DNA of 64,000 bases from Micavibrio sp. UBA7657 (GCA_002483465.1 DLHX01000001.1:124238-188237); one strand, 5' to 3'; shown: positions 34,789-42,745, numbered from the stretch's first letter. Notes: a model not told the origin generated them from the sequence alone. Translations and numbers: made by a program.

Positions 34789-35031
34789 TTATTTTTTACG
34801 GTTGCGCTCTTTTTCGGCCCGCTCAAACCCCTTAAACAATTCGCCGGGGGCGGCTTCCAAAGCCACGGCAAGGCGCACCAAGGCAATGGCCGAGGGATTA
34901 CGGATACCCCGTTCTACACCACTGACATAGGTTCTATGGAGGCCAGATTCAAAGCCAAGGTCTTCCTGGGTCAACCCACGATCCTTGCGCAACTTTTCCA
35001 CATTTTTGCCTATGATTTTTAGCAAATCCAT
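34789..35031 (-). CDS. XRE-family HTH regulator
   Basis: An 80-residue one-domain helix-turn-helix protein (KNVEKLRKDRGLTQEDLGFE followed by SGLHRTYVSGVERGIRNPS). It is similar in size and layout to the controller proteins of restriction-modification systems. It is divergent from the nuclease-like gene at 35118, and a dyad TATCG-N9-CGATA lies between them at 35057-35075. It probably controls itself and that gene. Confidence 0.88.
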   Translation of the reverse strand: MDLLKIIGKNVEKLRKDRGLTQEDLGFESGLHRTYVSGVERGIRNPSAIALVRLAVALEAAPGELFKGFERAEKERNRKK

Positions 35032-35056
35032 TGCTGAATGGTCTGCTTATGCATAC

Positions 35057-35075
35057 TATCGGTCTACAGACGATA
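35057..35075. promoter_or_regulatory. Inverted repeat between XRE and nuclease genes
   Basis: TATCG and CGATA flank nine bases, with TCT-AC-AGA inside. Its place midway in the divergent region suggests the XRE operator. No consensus for this regulator is known, so the assignment is tentative. Confidence 0.4.
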
Positions 35076-35117
35076 AGTCTCATTTTCCTACCCTAAGTTC
35101 TTTAAAGTTACATATCC

Positions 35118-35624
35118 ATGAGACCACAAACCCAGATCACTGGCCGTATGGGCGAGCTTGTCGCAGAGCTTGAACTTCTGAAACGTGGCTGGTGGGTAAC
35201 CAACTTTAATAACGCCACTACAAATTTTATTGGCTGGGATTTGTTTGCTGCAAAAGAAAATCGATCAATCAAAATCAGGATCAAAGCAAAGCGTGCGGGC
35301 GAAACAATGTTCCGGTGGAGCGCAAAATCAAATCAATGCGTCCTGCCGAATTTGAGATTCGATGATAGGGAAGATTTTGTGTTCGCTGTCAGTTTTGATG
35401 AAAGTCCCAAGGGTCATGAAATATATATCATTCCATCAACAGTACTTGAGACAGAATTAAAAAATAATCACGCAGCTTGGATAGCAGGCACAAAGAAAAA
35501 TGGTGACCTACGAAAAAATACAAATATCCGTACCATTTATATGGATGATCGATCTGACTCGATCAGTCGAGGATATTCTACAAAATGGAAAAAATATCTA
35601 GAGAAATGGAATCTATTAGAGTAA
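35118..35624 (+). CDS. PD-(D/E)XK nuclease-like protein
   Basis: A 168-residue protein whose first 60 residues look like a restriction-endonuclease fold: GRMGELVAELELLKRGWWV (helix with Glu13 and Glu17), then NFIGWDLFAAKENRSIKIRI and KAKR, which supplies Asp41 and a Lys at about 56-58. The usual E/Q before the catalytic Lys is replaced by Arg, so activity is uncertain. The rest (DFVFAVSFDE, IYIIPSTVLE) fits the GIY-like or archaeal resolvase-type proteins that use short beta strands. No methylase is nearby. It may be a solitary nuclease or defence protein; the family call is moderate. Confidence 0.65.
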   Translation: MRPQTQITGRMGELVAELELLKRGWWVTNFNNATTNFIGWDLFAAKENRSIKIRIKAKRAGETMFRWSAKSNQCVLPNLRFDDREDFVFAVSFDESPKGHEIYIIPSTVLETELKNNHAAWIAGTKKNGDLRKNTNIRTIYMDDRSDSISRGYSTKWKKYLEKWNLLE

Positions 35625-35649
35625 ACACAGCCTCTTAATTCATAAAAAA

Positions 35650-36942
35650 TCATTGTGCGATTGACATCATGCGAACAAGTGTATCCAATTCGCCCATGAA
35701 ATCCTGATCTTTTCCATTCTTAGAAAGATCGCGAGCAATCTCTAACAAGCTTTTTTGACTTGGCGAGATGGGTATCAACCCAAGAGAGAATAAGCTAACC
35801 CCTGTTGCCGGGCTCCGTAATAAAGTCTCAATTTCTACATGTGGCAAAAGAGCCTGTGCGTTCGCTATATTTTCAATAGCTTCGCATCGCTCACGATCAC
35901 TTAAATTTTCATCACAAGCGATTACGAGCCAGCCAAGTGTATCAATTTCTGGGTTTAGGGGTGATTTGGAGGCGTGGATAAGTACATCGAGATTCTTGGT
36001 ACGAAGAAACTCTGGAAGGGTTGATATAAGAAATTGTCCAGCACTCTGACTGATGACTATAACTTCTGGCGGAAGAAATCCTTCCGCAAAACTTTTCGAT
36101 CTTGTTACAACAAAGGTAGGTTTATTTTTTGCGCAAGTAAGAAATACATCGTGCATATGAGGATCACGCAAAGAAGTTCCAAGAAAAATAGCCACATCAG
36201 ATGCTTTTGCATCTATTCTAAATTCTGCAGCTAATGCTGGGAATGGATTAGTCGTCGTAACTTTTTCCCGGGATGGCAAGACTAATGCGCTTTGCAGGGT
36301 TTGATTAGCCGCTTCCTCCGGCGCAATCTTAAGTCGGCCATATAAAGGCATGGGATGTCTTAATTTAACAACTTCCCCATTGCTACTCCGATACCAATTA
36401 GTGGACCCATGAAGTTTCAGTAATCGTAAACTTGCACTACTATCAAAACCACACCAGCGGGCACTTTCTGCTCCTGAAAACTCTTCAAACCCATCGTTAA
36501 GGTGAATCTTTAATCGTGCTGCTGCAATCTCTATTGCCCTGTCATAGTTAGTTGTTGCAAACGTTAGATCAATATCTTTTTGGGCACGCAAAGCAGGTGA
36601 CCAAAGCCTAACAGCAGCACTAGTTTTTACCTGTTCGCAACAATGTTGTACAAACCATTCTGCTTCATGACGAATAATTCGGTATGGTTTAATCTCTTCT
36701 TCATTCACGACATCGCCAATTTCGACACGTGCGTTAAACCCACCCTCTAGTCTATCGATTACATCGATAGCGTCTTCCATATCTTTGGACTTATCATTAA
36801 TAAGGGAATGAATTTTTTCGATTACGGTCGGGGGCAAATTGATATCAACGAGATGCTCACGAAATTGCTCAGCCATTTGCCGCATGGCCGGAATACCCAG
36901 TTCTACAGAAGCTCCTGCGCCAGTAAAAACTAGTACTTTCAT
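35650..36942 (-). CDS. SIR2-domain NADase-like effector
   Basis: A 430-residue protein whose first 265 residues form a SIR2 fold. The NAD-binding GAGAS is at 8-12, TNYD at 131-134, the catalytic-site His in KLHGSTNW at 178, and GTSLRDPH at 255-262. The C-terminal 165 residues are helical with no known domain (LGWLVIACDENLSDRERCE). SIR2 proteins of this kind act in anti-phage defence by draining NAD+. Its ATG overlaps the stop of the HSP90-like gene (ATGA), so the two are translated together. The active-site residues look intact. Confidence 0.85.
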   Translation of the reverse strand: MKVLVFTGAGASVELGIPAMRQMAEQFREHLVDINLPPTVIEKIHSLINDKSKDMEDAIDVIDRLEGGFNARVEIGDVVNEEEIKPYRIIRHEAEWFVQHCCEQVKTSAAVRLWSPALRAQKDIDLTFATTNYDRAIEIAAARLKIHLNDGFEEFSGAESARWCGFDSSASLRLLKLHGSTNWYRSSNGEVVKLRHPMPLYGRLKIAPEEAANQTLQSALVLPSREKVTTTNPFPALAAEFRIDAKASDVAIFLGTSLRDPHMHDVFLTCAKNKPTFVVTRSKSFAEGFLPPEVIVISQSAGQFLISTLPEFLRTKNLDVLIHASKSPLNPEIDTLGWLVIACDENLSDRERCEAIENIANAQALLPHVEIETLLRSPATGVSLFSLGLIPISPSQKSLLEIARDLSKNGKDQDFMGELDTLVRMMSIAQ

Positions 36943-38639
36943 TTTTCAATAAGCTTTCTTAAATATTGACGATGAACGAGCCCGAGACGCCGGTCGATTG
37001 GTGTAGCTTTTCTGATAAGTCGTCCCACTTGTTCAAGCCACTGCGCTTGTCCGGCAGAATGTTTCATGCAAGCCACCCAAAGGCCTAAATGCCCTTCGTT
37101 TCTAGTACAAATTTCTTCGATAATTTCTTTACCCGATGGAGAGTCAATATTAATCCAAATTTCTTCTCTAACCGATACAAAGGGTGCGGAGCTTGAACCC
37201 AAGCTCAGCAATTTTACTTTGGGATCTGCGCTATATATTTCAGCGATAGCTTCCCGATCGACAACGCTTTCTGCAATTGAAGTAATTTCTTTAACTTGAG
37301 GTAGTTCTTTTCTAAATGAATGCAGAAGTAACCAAGAAGTATATCCTCCATTAACTGAGGCATGAGCTAAATAGCCACCATCGCGTTGAAGCCCTTGCAC
37401 TACCGTTTGCCCTTGGGCACGCAGCACACGAATTGCCTGGCCAATCACGGGATTGGCTTGATCTATCTCATCAGGTGCAAGATAAATAATTTCCGGTTTA
37501 AGCGAAATTAATTCAGCTATCGAAACTTCACGCCCTGCCGTAGAATCCATAAGACGAAATGCTTTCACATCTCTAAATTTATCATCCCAAACTTCTGCTG
37601 CCTCACGGTACTCCGTGGAGCGGGGAATTGCTAACCATAAGGTAATGGCTTTTCGGATACTCCAGCTTTCTTTCGAGCTAAGTAGCTCACTAATGCAACT
37701 GATTGCTTCTTTCAAAATTTTTGGATGCAATGATCTTAAAAATGGCGTCACTTCATTTTTTAGAGACTCTCCAACAAAACCTTCTCGATTAAGTTTGGGT
37801 CTAAAATGTTTCGGATCAACGTGGATTGCGCCCTCCAATCCCCAGAGTTGCTCCACTTCAATGCGCTCCACAAAAACTCCCCTATAGAGAACATCCACGC
37901 GGCCTTTTCCATCATAATGATCCCAAACATCTAATTTTTCTGCAGGTCCAAGATCAGCAGAATCCACCCAATCAGGCTTAGTGAAATCACTTATTTGCCT
38001 TACGTCCCTTGTAAGTCCACCTTGCTTTAATGCCGTTCCTTCAGGTTGTAGCCCAGCATCTAAACCTTGAACATTTCTCATCCAATGAGAAAATTTATTT
38101 TTGAGCAACTCGAATCTTTCTTGCGAAGAACAAAATAAAACTAATGTTGTACCTACCTCATCCCTTACTGGTTTAAGTTCTTGAGCAGAAGTTTTTCCGT
38201 CAAGCATCGTCTTTGAAAATTCGAGACTAACTGGCGCACTTCCAGCTTTATGGGTATGTATTTGATATTTCTCGCACACTAAAAAATAGCTAAGCGTTCC
38301 TATTCCGAATTCGCCAATCGATTTATTCACGCTGCCGCTTTGTACAAGCTTAGAAGCAGAAGCACCGACTTTGGTAAATAATTTTTCAAGGTCATCTTGA
38401 TCCATCCCAATGCCATTATCGATAACGGTAACGGATAACATTTTTGTATCGAAAATAACCTGAATAGATTGCTTTATCTCTGGCTCAACCTCCTTTCTTC
38501 GGCTGCTAGCATCTATGGAATTGAGTACGGCCTCCCGGATAGCGGCATCTGCCGAAGAATAGAAATTTTCGCCAGTAAAGAGCTTTAAAACTGGTTCAAT
38601 TTCTACAGTGAGTGTTGGTGGCCAATTAGGTGAGGACAT
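36939..38639 (-). CDS. HSP90-like (GHKL) ATPase, partner of the SIR2 protein
   Basis: A 566-residue protein with an HSP90-type ATPase domain: the N-box REAVLNSIDAS (Glu36, Asn40, Asp43), IDNGIGM (73-79) and GEFGIGTLSYF (109-119). The middle part has HSP90-like segments (VLYRGVFVERI, VDPKHFRPKLNREGFV) and a long C-terminal region without a recognised domain. It is clearly not HtpG by length and sequence. It is the upstream gene of a two-gene operon with the SIR2 effector and could be the sensor or switch. It lies next to the tRNA at the island border, a usual place for defence genes. Confidence 0.85.
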   Translation of the reverse strand: MSSPNWPPTLTVEIEPVLKLFTGENFYSSADAAIREAVLNSIDASSRRKEVEPEIKQSIQVIFDTKMLSVTVIDNGIGMDQDDLEKLFTKVGASASKLVQSGSVNKSIGEFGIGTLSYFLVCEKYQIHTHKAGSAPVSLEFSKTMLDGKTSAQELKPVRDEVGTTLVLFCSSQERFELLKNKFSHWMRNVQGLDAGLQPEGTALKQGGLTRDVRQISDFTKPDWVDSADLGPAEKLDVWDHYDGKGRVDVLYRGVFVERIEVEQLWGLEGAIHVDPKHFRPKLNREGFVGESLKNEVTPFLRSLHPKILKEAISCISELLSSKESWSIRKAITLWLAIPRSTEYREAAEVWDDKFRDVKAFRLMDSTAGREVSIAELISLKPEIIYLAPDEIDQANPVIGQAIRVLRAQGQTVVQGLQRDGGYLAHASVNGGYTSWLLLHSFRKELPQVKEITSIAESVVDREAIAEIYSADPKVKLLSLGSSSAPFVSVREEIWINIDSPSGKEIIEEICTRNEGHLGLWVACMKHSAGQAQWLEQVGRLIRKATPIDRRLGLVHRQYLRKLIEK

Positions 38640-38705
38640 AGGCTTAGCTCTATGTGAACAATCCTATGGTTTCAAGCTTTTTATGTAACACTACAAAGGA
38701 GAAAA

Positions 38706-38780
38706 TGGTGCCGTTTATAGGATTTGAACCTACGACCCCCTCATTACGAATGAGGTGCTCTACCCCTGAGCTAAAACGGC
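38706..38780 (-). tRNA. tRNA-Thr (anticodon CGT), intact; att copy 3
   Basis: A 75-nt tRNA including an encoded CCA. The acceptor stem GCCGTTT/AAACGGC, D-arm GCTC/GAGC, anticodon stem CCTCA/TGAGG with loop TTCGTAA (anticodon CGT, Thr), variable GGGTC and T-arm GTAGG/CCTAT all pair well. It is just inside the second island and differs from the split tRNA in the acceptor and anticodon stems. It is probably the functional threonine tRNA for ACG codons here. Its 3' 46 bp form the third direct repeat. Confidence 0.93.
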
Positions 38781-38795
38781 ATTTTTAGTGCTCGA

Positions 38796-38815
38796 CCTTA
38801 TTATTCCCTTATTAT
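38796..38815 (+). repeat. Phased CCTTATTAT repeats beside the tRNA
   Basis: Two copies of CCTTATTAT start at 38796 and 38807, 11 bp apart, preceded by TTTTTAGTGCTCGA. The block is the counterpart of the pair at 24431 and 24442. It lies between the intact tRNA and the orphan 5' half. Confidence 0.5.
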
Positions 38816-38874
38816 GGGGCAGGGCAAGATCGTAACCCCTTAAACTTAAATCACCTTTTCCGCCAGACGTACTA

Positions 38875-38912
38875 ATTACGAATGCGATGCTCTACCCCTG
38901 AGCTACAACGGC
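38875..38912 (-). pseudogene. Orphan 5' half of a split tRNA-Thr(CGT)
   Basis: The minus strand gives acceptor 5' strand GCCGTTG, TA, D-arm GCTC/GAGC, TCGCA of the anticodon stem and loop TTCGTAA, and then departs from tRNA sequence. The missing 3' half is at 24255-24300: GCCGTTG pairs with CAACGGC, and TCGCA with TGCGG (one G-U). The 9-bp ATTACGAAT at 38875-38883 is shared with the 3' half. It is the host side of an insertion junction. Confidence 0.85.
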
Positions 38913-38990
38913 GTGGCCTATCCAATACATGGAAACCCTCCGGGGTTTCAATCCTTTTCCTCTTTATTATTATGTCAATATATTAACCGC

Positions 38991-39118
38991 GCTGCTTGCA
39001 GACCCGCCCGCCAGTCCTTATATGTATCCCCGGAAGATCGGGGCGGATCTATCGCCAACCCGGTCAGGGCCGAAAGGCAGCAGCCGTAACGAATTTGGTT
39101 CGGGTCCGGTCTTCCACT
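38991..39118 (+). ncRNA. ffs: SRP RNA (4.5S), ffs
   Basis: The SRP domain IV signature is present as GGTCAGGGCCGAAAGGCAGC AGCC at 39062-39084, with a GAAA tetraloop and the asymmetric internal loop. GACCCG at 39001-39006 pairs with CGGGTC at 39101-39106, closing the rod. The RNA binds Ffh and targets membrane proteins. The gene lies just upstream of dnaX, a common alphaproteobacterial arrangement. The ends are estimated. Confidence 0.88.
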
Positions 39119-39180
39119 TTCCCTCTCATAACTAGCTTCGGCCATTTGCGGTTTTAGGTGAATCGCTCTAGATAATATCT

Positions 39181-40842
39181 ATGTCCGATAACAAAGCTCC
39201 CGTCTCCGAATACCGCCCAGAATATCGTGTCTTGGCCCGGAAATACCGTCCCCGGAATTTCGACGAGCTGATCGGCCAGGACGCCCTCGTCCGCACGCTG
39301 AAAAACGCCATCGATTCCGGACGCGTCGCGCACGCTTTCATGCTGACCGGCGTGCGCGGCGTCGGCAAAACGACAACCGCCCGCATCATCGCCAAGGCGC
39401 TCAACTACAAGGGCCCGGATGGAAAATCCGGCCCGACCACGGGCTCAACGGACGACTGCTCGCTCTGCCGCGCCATCACCGAGGATCGCCACCCCGACGT
39501 CATCGAAATGGACGCCGCCTCGCATACAGGCGTCGAGAACATGCGCGAAATTTTAGATGGCGTGCGCTACGCCCCGACCGAGGCGCGCTACAAAATCTAC
39601 GTCATCGACGAAGTCCACATGCTCTCGAAATCGGCGTTCAACGCGCTACTGAAAACGCTCGAGGAGCCGCCGCCGCATGTGAAATTCATTTTCGCGACGA
39701 CGGAAATCCGCAAGGTCCCGCTCACGGTTCTTTCGCGCTGCCAGCGCTTTGACCTGCGCCGCGTCGACATCCCGACGCTCTCCGATCACTTCCTGAATAT
39801 CTGCAAAAAAGAAAAAGTGAAGGCAGAAGACGAAGCGATTGCGCAAATCGCCCGCGCGGCTGACGGCTCGGTCCGCGATGGTCTCTCACTGTTAGACCAG
39901 GCTATTTCACTGGGCGGCGATAAAATCAGCGCGCAACTTGTTACCGACATGCTCGGCCTTGGCGACCGTGGCCGCACGTTAGATCTTCTCGAAAAAGCGC
40001 TGACCGGCGACATGCCCGAAGCCCTGAAAATCATGGACGAAATGTACCGCTCCGGTGGCGACCCGCTCGTGCTCATTCAGGACCTTCTCGATTTCACGCA
40101 CCTGCTCACTAAAATCCGCGCGATCCCGAAAGCCAAAAACGACGACAAACGCCTCGTCGCACTCGCCGCCGAACTATCGATGCCCACGCTTGGCCGCACA
40201 TGGCAGATTTTGCTTAAAGGCCTGAACGAAGTTCAGAACGCGCCCGCGCCGCACGCCGCCGCCGAGATGATCATCATCCGTCTCGCTTACGCCGCCGACC
40301 TGCCCGACCCGGTCGATCTCATCCGTAAATTAAAAGACCAGCCCGCAAGCACGAACGGGCAGACTATGGTCGCTAGCGCACCGCCGCGCGATTACGCGCC
40401 CGTCGCACGCTCGCCGAAAGGCTCGACGCAAGCCGCACTCGCGCCGGAGCCGCAAATCCAGGGCGAACACGCCGTCCGCAATCTCGAAGACATCGTCTCG
40501 CTGCTGGGTGAAGCCGGCGAAGTCATGCTCTCAAGCCAGATTTACCAATCCGTCCATCTCGTCCGTCTCGAGGAAGGCCGCCTTGAAATCCGCCCGCATG
40601 AACACGCGCCGCCGAAACTGGCGCAGGAACTCGGGCCCATCCTCACCAAACTCACGGGCCGCCGCTGGATGGTCAGCATTTCCGGCCTGCCGGGCGAGCC
40701 GACCCTCGCCGAAAGAAAACAAAACGCCCGCGCTGCCGAATTCGCCGAAGCGTTGGCCCTGCCGGAAGTCGCGCAAATTCTCTCCATCTTTCCCGGCGCC
40801 CAATTAACCGATATAACTGCTAGAGACGAAAATAAGGATTAA
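39181..40842 (+). CDS. dnaX: DNA polymerase III subunit gamma/tau
   Basis: The clamp-loader ATPase, 553 residues. It has YRPRNFDELIGQDALVRTL, Walker A GVRGVGKTT, the sensor region (IYVIDEVHMLSKSAFNALLK and TLEEPPPHVKFIFATTE) and sensor 1 SRCQRFDLRR. Domain III and a short C-terminal tail follow. Only two cysteines (CSLC) remain of the usual four-Cys zinc site in domain I, the first pair being replaced around PTTGSTDD. No A-rich slippery site for a gamma frameshift was seen. It is followed three bases later by ybaB. Confidence 0.95.
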   Translation: MSDNKAPVSEYRPEYRVLARKYRPRNFDELIGQDALVRTLKNAIDSGRVAHAFMLTGVRGVGKTTTARIIAKALNYKGPDGKSGPTTGSTDDCSLCRAITEDRHPDVIEMDAASHTGVENMREILDGVRYAPTEARYKIYVIDEVHMLSKSAFNALLKTLEEPPPHVKFIFATTEIRKVPLTVLSRCQRFDLRRVDIPTLSDHFLNICKKEKVKAEDEAIAQIARAADGSVRDGLSLLDQAISLGGDKISAQLVTDMLGLGDRGRTLDLLEKALTGDMPEALKIMDEMYRSGGDPLVLIQDLLDFTHLLTKIRAIPKAKNDDKRLVALAAELSMPTLGRTWQILLKGLNEVQNAPAPHAAAEMIIIRLAYAADLPDPVDLIRKLKDQPASTNGQTMVASAPPRDYAPVARSPKGSTQAALAPEPQIQGEHAVRNLEDIVSLLGEAGEVMLSSQIYQSVHLVRLEEGRLEIRPHEHAPPKLAQELGPILTKLTGRRWMVSISGLPGEPTLAERKQNARAAEFAEALALPEVAQILSIFPGAQLTDITARDENKD

Positions 40843-40845
40843 ACG

Positions 40846-41169
40846 ATGCTCAATATTCAGAAAATGATGCAGCAGGCCAAACTGGTTCAGGAGAAACTTG
40901 AAGAGATTCAGGAAAAACTCAAGGACATCGACGTAAGCGGCGCTTCGGGCGATGGCCTTGTGCGCGTGACCATGTCCTGCGCGAATGTCGTGAGGTCGGT
41001 CACGATTGACCCCTCGCTCCTGAACGCTGGCGGCAAGGACATGCTCGAAGACCTCGTCGTCGCCGCGATGAACAACGCGGGCGAAGCCAAGGATGTACGC
41101 GTCAAGGAAGAAACCCGGAAGATGATGGATTCCATCGGCGTCGACGAAAACACGAAATTCCCATTTTAA
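40846..41169 (+). CDS. ybaB: YbaB/EbfC-family nucleoid-associated protein
   Basis: A 107-residue DNA-binding protein with the family pattern: N-terminal coiled helix (IQKMMQQAKLVQEKLEEIQE), then GASGDGLVRVTMSCANVVRS, then LEDLVVAAMNNAGEAKD. It lies in its usual place behind dnaX. The recR gene that normally follows is absent here; a palindromic repeat and xthA come next. Confidence 0.93.
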   Translation: MLNIQKMMQQAKLVQEKLEEIQEKLKDIDVSGASGDGLVRVTMSCANVVRSVTIDPSLLNAGGKDMLEDLVVAAMNNAGEAKDVRVKEETRKMMDSIGVDENTKFPF

Positions 41170-41173
41170 CAAT

Positions 41174-41239
41174 ATTGTCATCCTGAGCGCAGCGAAGGAT
41201 CCAGATCCTTCAGTCGTCTTGCTCCTTCAGGATGACAAT
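41174..41239. repeat. Palindromic REP-like element
   Basis: ATTGTCATCCTGA at 41174-41186 pairs perfectly with its complement at 41227-41239 (13 bp). Inside, GAAGGATC and GATCCTTC (41194-41211) form a second 8-bp stem. There is no T-run. Its wording (TCATCCTGAGCGCAGCGAAG) matches a dispersed palindrome that I recall from many bacterial genomes. It may end the dnaX-ybaB mRNA or stabilise it. Confidence 0.7.
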
Positions 41240-41260
41240 TTAATTTATGAATTTTAACAA

Positions 41261-42055
41261 ATGAAAATTCTCACCTGGAACATCAATTCCGTTCGCCTGC
41301 GCATCGACAATCTGCGCCGCGTGATGAAGGAATGCGATCCCGACATCATCTGCCTGCAGGAAACCAAGACCGTCGATGAAACCTTTCCGCTGCAGGCAAT
41401 CAAGGACGCCGGCTACAAACACGTCGCCATGAGCGGCATGAAATCATACAACGGCGTCGCCATCATCTCACGCGTGCCGTTCAGTGCACACGACGTCCAC
41501 CACCGCTGCGGGCGCGAGGATTGCCGCCACATCGCCGCAAAGTTCAAAAATTTTGAATTGCACAATCTCTACATCCCGGCAGGCGGCGACATCCCCGACC
41601 CCGCCGCGAACGATAAATTCAAACACAAGCTCGATTTCGTCGATGAAATGACCGGCTGGTTCAAAAAGCGCTACAAGAAAACCGACAAGCTCATCGCCGT
41701 CGGCGACTTCAACATCGCGCCGTACGAAAACGATGTCTGGTCGCACAAGCAACTCCTCACCGTCGTCTCGCACACGCCGCCGGAAACCACGCGCCTGAAT
41801 AAAATGCTGGATTCGCTCGACTGGGTCGACACCGCGCGCCACTTCGTTCCACCGGAGGAAAAAGTTTACACCTGGTGGTCCTACCGTAATCAGGACTGGA
41901 AAAAATCGAACCGCGGCCGCCGCCTCGATCACATCTGGGTGACGCAGCCGCTCAAAAAATCGCTGCTCTCGCAAGACATCCACGTCTCAGCCCGCGACTG
42001 GGAAAAACCGTCCGATCACGTCCCCGTGATGGTCGATCTCAAAATCGCCGCTTAA
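41261..42055 (+). CDS. xthA: Exodeoxyribonuclease III
   Basis: A 264-residue AP endonuclease/exonuclease of the ExoIII family. The pattern is complete: LTWNINSVRLRIDNLRRVM, CLQETKTVDETFP, GVAIISRVP, NLYIPAGGD, VGDFNIAPYENDVW, and YTWWSYRNQDWKKSNRGRRL with DHIWVT and SDHVPVMVDL at the end. It acts on abasic sites and 3' blocks in base-excision repair. It converges with the DUF1223 gene. Confidence 0.95.
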   Translation: MKILTWNINSVRLRIDNLRRVMKECDPDIICLQETKTVDETFPLQAIKDAGYKHVAMSGMKSYNGVAIISRVPFSAHDVHHRCGREDCRHIAAKFKNFELHNLYIPAGGDIPDPAANDKFKHKLDFVDEMTGWFKKRYKKTDKLIAVGDFNIAPYENDVWSHKQLLTVVSHTPPETTRLNKMLDSLDWVDTARHFVPPEEKVYTWWSYRNQDWKKSNRGRRLDHIWVTQPLKKSLLSQDIHVSARDWEKPSDHVPVMVDLKIAA

Positions 42056-42057
42056 AT

Positions 42058-42693
42058 TTAATTCGTCTTACCAGCCGCAAGAATCTGCGTCTGCGCCGAT
42101 GTCTGCGCGACAACCGCATAACCCGCCGCCGGGACATTTTCGACCGGGAACGCCATCGCCACCGATTTCCCGTTCCAGCGCATCAGCTTCGTGATGAACG
42201 TCACCGCGTTGCTGTTGTTATATGCGAACAGCCACACATCGGCGGGCTCCTCCACGCTCACAGCAGGCATCGTAATATTCAGATACCCGCCCTGCGCCGA
42301 GAGATGAATCGATTTCACCGTATCGATGACGCCGCTGCTCGACAGTCCGGCCATCACCGAATCCTTGTCGTTGCCTTTCACGGCATACATCCCGTTCACC
42401 ACCGCCGCGGGTGTGTAAATCCGGTCCAGCACCTTGCCTTGCTTATAGCCCGTCTGCCGCCCGTCGCAGAACGGCGCCGACAGCGAATCCGCCCGGCCCG
42501 GACGGTCGAAATAGGTCACATGGCAGGACAGCGCGATGATTTGCGGGTTGGCGCGGGTGATCTGGCCGAACAGCTCGTCCGCTCGCGGGCAGGACGGGCA
42601 GTCCCGCGCCGTAAACAGCTCGTAAACCGTCACATCGGCCCGGGCAGGCAGCGAAAACGCCATAAAAGCCGCCAGAAACAGCCAAAACCGCAT
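42058..42693 (-). CDS. DUF1223 exported thioredoxin-like protein
   Basis: A 211-residue protein with a signal peptide (MRFWLFLAAFMAFSLPARA) and the DUF1223 layout: VTVYELFTARDCPSCPRADE with a CPSC redox-like motif, LSCHVTYFDRPGRADSLSAP, YTPAAVVNGMYAV. It is expected in the periplasm and may handle disulfides; no substrate is known. The ATG at 42693 gives a proper signal peptide, and the longer open frame does not. It is divergent from rimO. Confidence 0.88.
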   Translation of the reverse strand: MRFWLFLAAFMAFSLPARADVTVYELFTARDCPSCPRADELFGQITRANPQIIALSCHVTYFDRPGRADSLSAPFCDGRQTGYKQGKVLDRIYTPAAVVNGMYAVKGNDKDSVMAGLSSSGVIDTVKSIHLSAQGGYLNITMPAVSVEEPADVWLFAYNNSNAVTFITKLMRWNGKSVAMAFPVENVPAAGYAVVAQTSAQTQILAAGKTN

Positions 42694-42745
42694 ATATTTA
42701 CCTTTTCTTGCTAATGAGCCCTGAAAAATACTATAAAACAGCGCC

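Noticed and set aside
38932..38949. Terminator hairpin GAAACCC-TCCG-GGGTTTC
   Set aside because: The stem is good but no T-run follows on either strand and it ends no visible gene; it could simply be part of the old tRNA promoter or leader region.
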